Source of the DNA: Chloroflexota bacterium
GTDB lineage: Bacteria > Chloroflexota > Anaerolineae > Anaerolineales > UBA4823
Length of the DNA stretch: 5,311 nt
Reading direction: 5' to 3'
NCBI GenBank assembly: GCA_023395675.1
Contig: JAEWYL010000153.1
Coordinates: 1 to 5,311 of the forward strand
In this document: positions 1-5,053 of the stretch, in pieces
Position numbering within the stretch: the first letter of the stretch is position 1
How the letters are laid out: every line of letters begins with the position of its first letter
Translations under genes and position numbers: made by a program
Notes under the pieces: generated by a model
Told to the model about the DNA's origin: nothing
Seen by the model: the letters and a program-made list of their open reading frames with translations, nothing else
The model's database searches: none

Positions 1-107
1 TGACCGCCTGCATGCGCAAGTTGCTCACGATTTTGAATGCGATGATGCACTCCGGTACAATCTGGCAAGCGGATAAAGCGAAAACCAAAATCCCTGTTCC
101 CGCTTGA
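1..107 (+). CDS. IS110-family transposase, C-terminal end (partial)
   Basis: The third forward frame is open from the left edge to a TGA at 105-107 and gives 34 residues beginning TACMRKLLTILNAM. This matches the very conserved C-terminal tail of IS110/IS1111-family transposases, where an L-T-A-C-M-R-K-L-L-x-x-L-N-A-M segment closes the C-terminal Tnp domain that carries the catalytic serine. The incomplete first codon (xTG) would restore the usual Leu before Thr-Ala. IS110 enzymes are DEDD/serine recombinases that move their element with a bridge (seek) RNA encoded in a non-coding end of the element. The catalytic domains lie outside the window, so activity cannot be judged, nor whether this is an IS110-type or IS1111-type element. 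A tail of basic residues (about 90-107) follows the conserved part. The family call is firm; integrity is unknown. Confidence 0.85.
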   Translation, partial: TACMRKLLTILNAMMHSGTIWQADKAKTKIPVPA

Positions 108-273
108 CATTTATCACAGCTGCTACGCACTTTCACGCCGCTTTCACCGGATTCACCGCCGTGCCCCTACGCACTTTCACGCCGCTTTCACCGGATTCAC
201 CGCCGTGCCCCGACACGCTTTCACGCCGGTTTCGTCACATGTAACGCCGCAGCCCTGCCCTGCGCGCGGCGGT
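108..273. other. Non-coding region between the transposase end and the next gene
   Basis: No open frame of note is present. The region is dominated by the 44-bp tandem repeat. Right of it lies a 12-bp near-palindrome, GTCACATGTAAC, at 234-245 (10 of 12 positions symmetrical). A GC hairpin follows (245-250 pairing with 266-271) just past the stop codon of the leftward gene; it could weakly terminate that gene but lacks a U-tract. The right end of the IS110 element should fall somewhere here, but IS110 elements generally lack long terminal inverted repeats, so the boundary is not visible from one copy. Confidence 0.6.
123..234. repeat. 44-bp tandem repeat, two exact copies plus a degenerate partial third
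   Basis: Positions 123-166 and 167-210 are identical over 44 bp. A third copy starts at 211 and keeps the register to about 233 with a few substitutions before decaying. Each unit contains three TTCAC cores. Across the array they start at 132, 143, 152, 176, 187, 196 and 220, so spacing alternates 11, 9 and 24 bp, which puts the cores on about the same face of the helix. The period is not a multiple of three, so this is not an in-frame protein repeat. It begins 15 bp after the IS110 transposase stop codon. Its role is unknown; iteron-like protein sites, part of the element's structured end, or a simple expansion are possible. Confidence 0.9.
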
Positions 274-1035
274 TCAGGATTTCAGGGCCCGGGCTAACAG
301 GCGGAACGGGGTGGCCAGCACATACAGCGTGGTGCGGATGGCGGCGTTGTGCCAGATGTTGCCGGCGTATTTCCACTGCAAGCGCGGGTCCAGGCAGACC
401 GAGGAGACCTGCACCTGGCCGCGCACCTCGTAATGCGCGGCGAGCTGCTCCAGCACGTGGACCCAGATCTGGTCCTGCTGGGTGGTGCCCCCCATCAGCC
501 GGAAGCCGAACTCGTAAATTGGGTCGCTGGGGCGGTCCACCGACTGCACCTGGGCCACCACCACCCCGTCGTCCTCGTAAGTGCTGAAATTGTTCCAGCC
601 CGCCACCGGGAAGCCCTCGGGGGTCATCACGGTCAGGGTGGTATCGTCGGCGTAAAGCACCATCACCCCGGCGGCGATCGGGATCACGCCCGGCAGCCCG
701 GGGAAGATGGGCAGTTTGCTGTCAATCAGGATCACCTCCCCCGGGCGGAAACCCGCCAGGGAGGGATAAAAATGGTTCGAAGCCGGTTGAAAACGGGCGA
801 AATTTTCTCGCCACGCCTGCATCACCGCTTCAGGCGTGGTATCCACCCCGCTCAGGCGAACTTTGAAGGTCTTCTGCCATAACTGGCCAAACCCCTGGAG
901 CGCCCCCGCCACTTTCCGCCCGGTCACGTTCAGGTTAATCGCCCCGGACGGCATCTCGCCCACTTTGAGCCGGTCCACCGGACGGGCCCAGTGCCCGGTA
1001 TCGTTCTCGTCCACCTTCGATAGTTCCTCGTTCAT
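274..1035 (-). CDS. Hypothetical protein, 253 aa, unrecognised family
   Basis: I do not recognise this family with confidence. The start is ATG at 1035, because AGGAGG (1045-1040) lies four bases upstream; a longer TTG reading from 1050 would swallow that ribosome site. The protein is soluble-looking and has no signal peptide. The N-terminal third (about 28-62) has alternating hydrophobic residues (GAINLNVTG, LWQKTFKVRL). A helical stretch covers about 67-82. A Gly/Pro-rich middle follows (93-125, FRPGEVILIDSKLPIFPGLPG). Then come beta-like segments with the pattern MTPEGFPVAGWNNF (137-150) and a QVQSVDRPSDPIYEF stretch (162-176). The C-terminal 225-251 is an amphipathic, Arg-containing helix that could touch a membrane. 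The layout vaguely recalls SRPBCC/DUF1990-type ligand-binding folds, but this is a weak impression. It lies 111 bp downstream of the STAS gene on the same strand, so it may share its transcript or use the AT-rich promoter-like stretch near 1092. Confidence 0.8.
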   Translation of the reverse strand: MNEELSKVDENDTGHWARPVDRLKVGEMPSGAINLNVTGRKVAGALQGFGQLWQKTFKVRLSGVDTTPEAVMQAWRENFARFQPASNHFYPSLAGFRPGEVILIDSKLPIFPGLPGVIPIAAGVMVLYADDTTLTVMTPEGFPVAGWNNFSTYEDDGVVVAQVQSVDRPSDPIYEFGFRLMGGTTQQDQIWVHVLEQLAAHYEVRGQVQVSSVCLDPRLQWKYAGNIWHNAAIRTTLYVLATPFRLLARALKS

Positions 1036-1039
1036 GGAG

Positions 1040-1045
1040 CCTCCT
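1040..1045 (-). promoter_or_regulatory. Shine-Dalgarno site fixing the start of the 253-aa gene
   Basis: A perfect AGGAGG on the minus strand sits four bases before ATG at 1035. It decides against the upstream in-frame TTG at 1050, whose codons would overlap this site. Confidence 0.75.
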
Positions 1046-1054
1046 GTCAACCTG

Positions 1055-1071
1055 TGCGGCCCGCGGCCGCA
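1055..1071. repeat. Perfect 7-bp inverted repeat in the leader of the 253-aa gene
   Basis: TGCGGCC, a CGC loop, then GGCCGCA form a perfect dyad. It lies between the -10-like TATACT and the ribosome site of the leftward gene, so it could be an operator or a leader hairpin. In DNA this GC-rich, a 7-bp dyad can also arise by chance. Confidence 0.4.
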
Positions 1072-1091
1072 GTTCCCCCATCGTTATTTAA

Positions 1092-1097
1092 AGTATA
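1092..1097 (-). promoter_or_regulatory. Possible -10 element (TATACT) for the 253-aa gene
   Basis: TATACT on the minus strand sits in the only AT-rich patch of the 111-bp gap (1081-1107), about 57 bases upstream of the ATG at 1035. No good -35 hexamer is found 16-18 bp further upstream, so support is the -10 match and local AT content only. Confidence 0.35.
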
Positions 1098-1146
1098 CCC
1101 TTAATGGTGTTTTGCCGATCTTTCCTGTCTGGTTTGGGCGCAGCCC

Positions 1147-1503
1147 CTACCCCTGCGCCGCCTGCAGCGCCTGGGCCTCGTCGCTGAAGATCTGGATGGC
1201 CTCGTTCAGGCGCGTCAGCTCGAAAATGGTCTGGTAGTGCTCGTTCAGGCCGAAAGCCAGCAGCTCGGTGCCCTGGCGCTGGGCTCGCACCAGCAGGGTG
1301 ACCACCAGCCCGATGCCCGAGCTGTTCATATAGTCCAGCGCCGAAAAGTTGAGCACCACGGTTTTCACCGGAGGCCGGCTGGCCCGGGCAAAGGCGTCGA
1401 TCAGGATGTTTTCGGCCTGGGCATTGACATGGCCCTGGATATCCATCACACGCACGGTCTCTCCGGTTTCACGGATCTGGGCAGATGCCTGGGTTCTTAA
1501 CAT
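1147..1503 (-). CDS. STAS-domain anti-sigma factor antagonist (SpoIIAA/RsbV-like)
   Basis: At 118 residues this is a complete single STAS domain, the usual length for SpoIIAA/RsbV proteins. In that family the unphosphorylated protein binds an anti-sigma kinase and frees the sigma factor; phosphorylation of a conserved serine breaks the complex. The diagnostic loop is visible as DYMNSSGIGLVV (57-68), with Ser61 aligning with the phosphoacceptor (Ser58 of Bacillus SpoIIAA). The usual Asp before it is Asn60, a common STAS variant. Strand VRVMDIQGHVNA (18-28) and strand TVVLNFSALDYM (48-59) precede the loop, and the C-terminal helix ends about 115. ATG at 1503 follows a purine-rich AGGAGAAGTGAGG stretch. 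The gene is cytoplasmic. Its likely partner by context is the RsbW-like protein encoded just upstream (2173-1688), though that one looks catalytically inactive. Confidence 0.93.
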   Translation of the reverse strand: MLRTQASAQIRETGETVRVMDIQGHVNAQAENILIDAFARASRPPVKTVVLNFSALDYMNSSGIGLVVTLLVRAQRQGTELLAFGLNEHYQTIFELTRLNEAIQIFSDEAQALQAAQG

Positions 1504-1687
1504 ATCGCCTCACTTCTCCTGTGGCGCGGGGCCTCCGGCGGCTCGCGCGGCGGGTGAATTGCGTTTGACCCCATCCTGAAAATATATTTTTCTGTGGTTG
1601 TGCTGGGGGGCTGCGCCTCCAGTACAACCACAGTACATTTTTGGATAGATACTTACCGTTCTCTCGCTGGGCCGGCGGGCGAGCGGT
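1504..1687. other. Intergenic gap between the RsbW-like and STAS genes
   Basis: This 184-bp gap holds a strong palindromic hairpin (1592-1633) flanked by AT-rich arms (1579-1591 and 1634-1642) inside otherwise GC-rich DNA. The left arm contains TATATT on the minus strand, a possible -10 for the STAS gene, but no matching -35 is seen. The remainder (1504-1560) is a GC-rich leader. Confidence 0.6.
1592..1633. repeat. 42-nt near-perfect palindrome forming a long hairpin
   Basis: The arms CTGTGGTTGTGCTGG (1592-1606) and CCAGTACAACCACAG (1619-1633) are complementary at 14 of 15 positions, and the exception is a G-U pair in RNA. Three more pairs (one of them G-U) continue into the centre and leave a six-base loop. 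T-rich tracts lie on both sides (TATATTTTT to the left, TACATTTTT to the right). It lies 54 bp past the stop codon of the RsbW-like gene and 88 bp before the STAS start. It may act as a terminator or processing signal, or it may be a dispersed palindromic (REP/MITE-like) element. On the minus strand the hairpin is followed first by A's, with U's only several bases later, so it is not a textbook terminator. Confidence 0.85.
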
Positions 1688-2173
1688 TCACTGGCCCCCT
1701 TCCGGATACAGGAACAGCTGGATCAGGTGGCCGGGGGCCCCGTCCGTCTCTCCGCCGGGCTCCTCGCCGGGCGAGGGGAGCGGGGCGGCCTGTTCGATCA
1801 GGAAAAAGCCCCAGCCCAGGGGACCTCCGGTCCAGATGGGCACTGTCTCGCGCAGCGAGCGCGGCCGTTCTTCAGCGGGCTGCTCTGCGGCGGCGCGGCC
1901 CCCCGGGGTCTGGCGAGAGAGGCAGATGCGCAGGGCAAGGCTCAGGGGCCCGCCGCCGCGCCGCGCCGCCGCACGCTGCACCGCGCTCTCCACCGCCGCC
2001 TGGATGCGCTCCAGGCGCTGCGGCGGGATGGACAGGGGGACCAGGACCTCACCCAACCGCCCGGACAGCTCGGCCGCGCCCGAAGGGACCCCGGCCGGGT
2101 ATTCCGCCCGGAACTCGACCAGGGTGAGCCAGTTGGCGGCGCCTGCGGGCTGCTCAAAAGAGGAAGAGATCAT
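1688..2173 (-). CDS. Divergent RsbW/SpoIIAB-like (HATPase fold) protein, apparently non-catalytic
   Basis: At 161 residues it has the length and order of short anti-sigma-factor kinases. WLTLVEF (15-21) is an N-terminal strand. PPQRLERIQAAVESAVQRAAARR (50-72) matches the helix that carries the ATP-binding N-box, usually PxRLERLxxAVxEAxxNAxEHG. GWGFFLIEQ (120-128) matches the RGWGLFLI-type segment of the lid/G2 region. HLIQLFLYPEGG (149-160) matches the last strand. The catalytic Glu and the Mg-binding Asn of the N-box are replaced (Ser/Arg), the His is Arg, and no DxGxG box is found around 81-92, so ATP binding is doubtful. Family membership is inferred by pattern alone. ATG at 2173 follows AAGGA with a nine-base spacer. 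It starts 28 bp after the cytochrome gene stops and precedes the STAS gene. Confidence 0.6.
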   Translation of the reverse strand: MISSSFEQPAGAANWLTLVEFRAEYPAGVPSGAAELSGRLGEVLVPLSIPPQRLERIQAAVESAVQRAAARRGGGPLSLALRICLSRQTPGGRAAAEQPAEERPRSLRETVPIWTGGPLGWGFFLIEQAAPLPSPGEEPGGETDGAPGHLIQLFLYPEGGQ

Positions 2174-2201
2174 CGGTCACTGTCCTTGCAAGCCGGGCCT
2201 G

Positions 2202-3122
2202 TCAGCGAGAGGCCGTTTTCCCGGGGAGCGCGCGCAGGTAATGGAAGATCGCCGCCAGGTCCTCGTCGCTCATCTGCCCATAGACCTTCCAGGGCATCAC
2301 CTCGTGCAGGGTATGGCCCACCGGGTTCACCCCCTGGCGCATCAGGTTCAGGAACTCGGCCTCCGTCCAGCGCGAGAGCTGGCTGTTGGAGGTCAGGTTC
2401 GGGGCATAGGGGATCTCGGGCCCGGCGAAAGGCACCGCCCCGCCGGACAGCCCGTCGCCGTGGCAGTCCCGGCAGCCGCCCAGGCTGACCAGGTAAGCGC
2501 CGTACTCGGAGCTGCCGCGCTCGGGGGTCTGCCGGGCGGAGCGGATGGGCTCTCCCACCGAGGGCAGGCCGAGGACGCCCAGGGCGCTGAGCATTTTGGC
2601 GGGCAGGTTAGCCTGCACCTCGGGCAGCGGGCTGCGGACCGGCTCCAGGCTGCGCAGGTAGCCGATGATGGCGGCGGCGTCGGCGTCGCTCAGGTTGTAA
2701 TAATTCGCCGAAGGCATGCTCTCCAGCTCGAAGCCGTCCTTATCAACCCCCTCACGGATGGCGCGGGCGATCTCCGCGTCGCTCCAATCGCCCAGCCCGG
2801 TCTCCGCGTCGGGAGTCAGGTTCGGCACCGAGGTCAGCACGTAAATGGGGCCCTGGCGGATCTCCTGAGAATAACCGGCCGGGGGCCACAGGCCCTGCCC
2901 GCCGGCGTGGCAGTCGGCGCAGCCCATCACGCTGCGCACCAGGTACTCGCCCCGGGCGAGGCCCTCGGGGCTGGTATCCGCCTGGATGGGGTACAGCGGC
3001 CGGTCTGCGAATTTCTGCTTGAATTTGACCTCGGCGAAAACAGCCAGGGCCGCGGTCAAGAGAAGCAGCAGCGCCGCCAGGCTGCCCAGTCCGATCCCGA
3101 ACCATCTCAACACCTTTTTCAT
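2202..3122 (-). CDS. Membrane-anchored diheme cytochrome c
   Basis: The 306-residue product has an N-terminal membrane helix (about 7-30, GIGLGSLAALLLLLTAALAVF) after a short basic start, and lacks a lipobox, so it should be an anchored protein with its haem domains outside the membrane. Two class I cytochrome c domains follow. The first has CADCH (68-72) and a likely axial Met136 (ESMPSANYYNLSD), ending in GYLRSLEPV (154-162). The second has CRDCH (217-221) and likely Met276 (EVMPWKVYGQMSDEDL), ending in HYLRALP (294-300). This is the COG2010-type diheme architecture found as electron-transfer subunits of dehydrogenases or as free electron carriers; no catalytic subunit lies nearby, so the partner is unknown. 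ATG at 3122 is chosen because GGAGG (3133-3129) lies six bases upstream and the signal anchor starts there; an upstream extension to 3344 has no protein-like sequence. Confidence 0.92.
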   Translation of the reverse strand: MKKVLRWFGIGLGSLAALLLLLTAALAVFAEVKFKQKFADRPLYPIQADTSPEGLARGEYLVRSVMGCADCHAGGQGLWPPAGYSQEIRQGPIYVLTSVPNLTPDAETGLGDWSDAEIARAIREGVDKDGFELESMPSANYYNLSDADAAAIIGYLRSLEPVRSPLPEVQANLPAKMLSALGVLGLPSVGEPIRSARQTPERGSSEYGAYLVSLGGCRDCHGDGLSGGAVPFAGPEIPYAPNLTSNSQLSRWTEAEFLNLMRQGVNPVGHTLHEVMPWKVYGQMSDEDLAAIFHYLRALPGKTASR

Positions 3123-3128
3123 CCTCTT

Positions 3129-3133
3129 CCTCC
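3129..3133 (-). promoter_or_regulatory. Shine-Dalgarno site fixing the cytochrome start
   Basis: GGAGG on the minus strand lies six bases before the ATG at 3122, in a purine-rich run. It supports starting at the signal anchor instead of up to 74 codons further upstream. Confidence 0.7.
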
Positions 3134-3522
3134 CACTCCTGCTGCTCTTCTGAATAGATGAAAGGCCAGCCTCCCGCCCGGCGCGAACGCCTGGAGCTTT
3201 CCGTGCGGGCAATTGCCTCCCCCATTCGCATTCACCGTTCAGCGCAATATGATCGTGGACCGAGTTGGCAGTGTGGTGGCAGGAGACCGTGCGGGCAGCG
3301 CTTGCACAACCCCCACCCGATCGGGCTGAACTACCTGTCTCCAATGTTGATTAAAGCACTCTTTATTGTCGCCATGGTATAGGTGAGAGATACTTTCGAT
3401 GACACAAAAAGTGATACAGGACGAGGGTGGTGCCCGGCCTGGGGACGAACTGTGGCTCAAACTTCACCCGCTGACCCCAAGCGCAGGAAAAAAGCTGTTC
3501 GCGCGCGGCGCCGTGAGAGAAA

Positions 3523-3729
3523 AGGGCGGCCAACGGTTCGCAGGCCCGCCCTCGGACCGGTGCGAGGCATTTTCACCGCCGGCCGGGATCACGGCCGGCA
3601 AACCGGTCATGGCTCCAAGCGGGGCAGGCAGGGCGGGGAAATGCCTTGCACCTGAATGCGCATCGCCTGGCTCCATCCGGCGCGAAACCCCGCGCCGGGC
3701 GGGCCCTGCACGCGCCTGCGCCGGCAGGC
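3523..3729. other. Cluster of strong inverted repeats, possible structured RNA
   Basis: Five stems follow one another: (1) 3523-3529 with 3546-3552, 7 bp; (2) a long stem, 3559-3580 with 3632-3652, about 19 pairs with one G-U, one bulge and one mismatch; (3) inside it, 3578-3585 with 3592-3599, a perfect 8-bp stem GCCGGCCG with a six-base loop; (4) 3677-3684 with 3691-3698, a perfect 8-bp stem CCGGCGCG; (5) 3714-3719 with 3724-3729, a perfect 6-bp stem with a four-base loop. I could not match the set to a known riboswitch, RNase P, tmRNA, SRP or 6S pattern. High GC makes short stems cheap, but the long stem 2 includes an AT-containing part (GGCATTT with AAATGCC) and is harder to dismiss. Confidence 0.4.
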
Positions 3730-3756
3730 CCCCTCCCCAAAAAGCCGCTCACTTGA

Positions 3757-3765
3757 TGGTAAAAT
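3757..3765 (+). promoter_or_regulatory. Extended -10 promoter, leaderless start of the peptidase gene
   Basis: TGGTAAAAT is an extended -10 (TGn plus TAAAAT), ending eight bases before the ATG at 3773. Transcription would then begin at or within a base or two of the A of the start codon. No Shine-Dalgarno sequence exists in the intervening CAGCCT stretch, which fits a leaderless mRNA. No clear -35 is seen, as is common when a -10 is extended. Confidence 0.6.
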
Positions 3766-3772
3766 TCAGCCT

Positions 3773-4963
3773 ATGGAAATTGACGAGCCTTCCAGGCAGA
3801 TTGAAGTGGAAAAAATCCATGCGGGGCGAGGCAGGGGCCTCACCCTGCTCTCCCTGCTCCTGACCCTGCTGGCGGTGCTGCTGGTGGGCCTGGCGGCGCT
3901 GCTGGGCCTGCAGCGGGCCGGGCTGATCGCAGAGCTGCCCGCCCTCTCCCGGCTGGAGGCCGCCTTCCGGCCCGAACCGCAGCCGGAGCCGCTCCTGGTG
4001 CAGGCGCCGGAGGAAGCCGGGGAGGGGGAGGAAGCGCTCAGCGAAGGCGAGATCGGCCTGGCGCCCCTGCCGACCGGCGCGGTGCAGCTCGCGGGCGGCA
4101 TCTCCCGCCGCCTGAACCTGGACACCTTCATCCCGCGCGGGGCGCGCACCGAGGTGATCACCTACACCGTCAAAACCGGCGACAACCTGTTCGCCATCGC
4201 CGATTCTTACGGGCTGATGCCCGAGACCCTGCTGTGGGGCAATTTCGAAGTGCTGCAGGACAACCCGCACATCCTCAGCCAGGGCCAGGTGCTCAATATC
4301 CTGCCGGTGGACGGGGTCTATTACCAGTGGCAGAACGGCGACACCCTGGACGGGGTGGCAGCCAAGTTCGGGGTAGACCGCTGGGCCATCGCCGGGTACC
4401 TGGCGAACAATATTGACCTGACCGCCGTGGACGAGCCCAATTCCGGCGTCGAGCCGGGGACCTGGATCATCGTCGAGGGCGGCTCGCGGCCCATCCGCGA
4501 CTGGGGCCCGCCCGCCATCACCCGCAGCAACCCGGCCTCGGCCCGCTACTACGGCGAGGGCCACTGCGGCTCGGTTTACGAGGGCGCCATCGGCGCAGGC
4601 GCGTTTGTCTGGCCCACCGCCAACCGCTCCATCTCGGGCTACACCTACAACTCGGGCGTGCACCCGGCGATTGACATCGGCGGGGCCATCGGCGACGCGG
4701 TCTTCGCCTCCGACAGCGGCGTGATCGTCTACGCCGGCTGGAGCAACTTCGGCTACGGCTACCTGATCGTGGTGGACCACGGCAACGGCTGGCAGACCGC
4801 CTACGCTCACCTGAGCTCGGTGGGCGTGTCCTGCGGGCAGAGCGTCTTCCAGGGCGGGGTGATCGGCGCGGTGGGCAGCACCGGCAATTCCAGCGGCCCG
4901 CACCTGCACTTCGAAATGGTCTACAACGGGGCCAAGCCGAACCCGCTGGACTACCTGCCCTAG
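3773..4963 (+). CDS. Membrane-anchored LysM-LysM-M23 peptidoglycan endopeptidase
   Basis: The 396-residue protein starts with a short cytoplasmic segment, then one membrane helix (about 23-46) that should leave the rest outside. A Pro/Glu-rich linker follows (66-95). Two LysM domains bind peptidoglycan glycan chains: 129-177 (YTVKTGDNLFAIADSYGL) and 182-234 (QWQNGDTLDGVAAKFGV). The C-terminal M23 (lysostaphin/LytM-like) domain covers about 278-396. Its zinc ligands are visible as H297 and D301 in HPAID and H379 in HLH; the catalytic histidines are H346 (AYAHLS) and H377. All are present, so it should be an active zinc endopeptidase cutting cell-wall cross-links, or a wall-remodelling factor. 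ATG at 3773 is preferred to 3656 because the promoter at 3757-3765 lies inside the longer version and the extra 39 residues look non-coding. It is transcribed divergently from the cytochrome gene. Confidence 0.93.
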   Translation: MEIDEPSRQIEVEKIHAGRGRGLTLLSLLLTLLAVLLVGLAALLGLQRAGLIAELPALSRLEAAFRPEPQPEPLLVQAPEEAGEGEEALSEGEIGLAPLPTGAVQLAGGISRRLNLDTFIPRGARTEVITYTVKTGDNLFAIADSYGLMPETLLWGNFEVLQDNPHILSQGQVLNILPVDGVYYQWQNGDTLDGVAAKFGVDRWAIAGYLANNIDLTAVDEPNSGVEPGTWIIVEGGSRPIRDWGPPAITRSNPASARYYGEGHCGSVYEGAIGAGAFVWPTANRSISGYTYNSGVHPAIDIGGAIGDAVFASDSGVIVYAGWSNFGYGYLIVVDHGNGWQTAYAHLSSVGVSCGQSVFQGGVIGAVGSTGNSSGPHLHFEMVYNGAKPNPLDYLP

Positions 4964-5039
4964 CCGCCCGCCTGAGAGGGACCCAAACGGCGGCTGGTAA
5001 CAACCCATCCCCCAACCGGTCTTTTCCGAGTGTTGGGGG
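4962..5039. terminator. Possible terminator hairpins after the peptidase gene
   Basis: AGCCGCC (4962-4968) pairs with GGCGGCT (4989-4995) starting in the stop codon. A second stem, CCCCCAAC (5009-5016) with GTTGGGGG (5032-5039), encloses a smaller CGG/CCG stem around a TCTTTT loop. Neither is followed by a T-tract; the second one's right arm runs into the G homopolymer, whose length is doubtful. This is weak support for termination between two converging genes. Confidence 0.3.
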
Positions 5040-5053
5040 GGGGGGGGGGGGGG
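5035..5053. repeat. 19-G homopolymer, suspected sequencing or assembly fault
   Basis: Nineteen consecutive G's are preceded by CGAGTGTT (5027-5034). The same eight bases precede the 11-G run at 5285-5295. On the minus strand the tract is poly-C and would encode polyproline in the lipoprotein frame. Runs of this length are prone to polymerase slippage and to false poly-G from two-colour sequencing chemistry. Confidence 0.85.

Larger units (their letters stand above)
3123..3772. other. Long intergenic region between divergent genes, no convincing gene
   Basis: This stretch separates the leftward cytochrome gene from the rightward peptidase gene. The open frames in it overlap each other, have Arg/Gly/Pro-rich shadow composition and match nothing I recognise. 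The 3239-3420 part is less GC-rich, with AT-rich patches near 3341-3405. The 3523-3729 part is packed with inverted repeats. The last 20 bp hold the peptidase promoter. The cytochrome promoter should lie near its left end, but I see no clear pair of hexamers. Confidence 0.6.

Noticed and set aside
104..133. TTGACA at 104-109 as a -35 promoter element.
   Set aside because: No acceptable -10 lies 16-18 bp downstream; the downstream DNA is the tandem repeat and the next gene runs the other way.
123..234. CRISPR array.
   Set aside because: The 44-bp units are directly abutting with no variable spacers, and no cas genes are present.
1641..3161. 506-codon plus-strand open frame.
   Set aside because: It is antisense to the RsbW-like and cytochrome genes, whose minus-strand products have recognisable motifs; high GC removes stops from the opposite strand.
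3278..3342. tRNA-like folding on the minus strand: GGAGAC (3342-3337) pairs with GTCTCC (3287-3282), followed shortly by CCA, with a TAGTTCAG D-arm-like string inside.
   Set aside because: The paired span is only 61 nt, the closing stem is 6 bp, and there is no T-loop GTTCGA-type motif or plausible anticodon arm.
3123..3344. N-terminal extension of the cytochrome to an ATG at 3344.
   Set aside because: It would place 74 unrelated residues before the signal anchor, while a good Shine-Dalgarno site precedes the ATG at 3122.
3399..3770. Plus-strand open frame starting MTQKVIQDEGGARPGDELW at 3399.
   Set aside because: The first 40 or so residues look mildly protein-like, but the rest is Gly/Arg/Pro-rich and runs 90 bases into the peptidase gene in another frame; no family resemblance and no well-placed ribosome site.
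4518..5034. Continuation of the lipoprotein frame past the poly-G tract.
   Set aside because: It becomes Arg/Ser-rich and lies antisense to the intact M23 peptidase gene, so it is a shadow of that gene.
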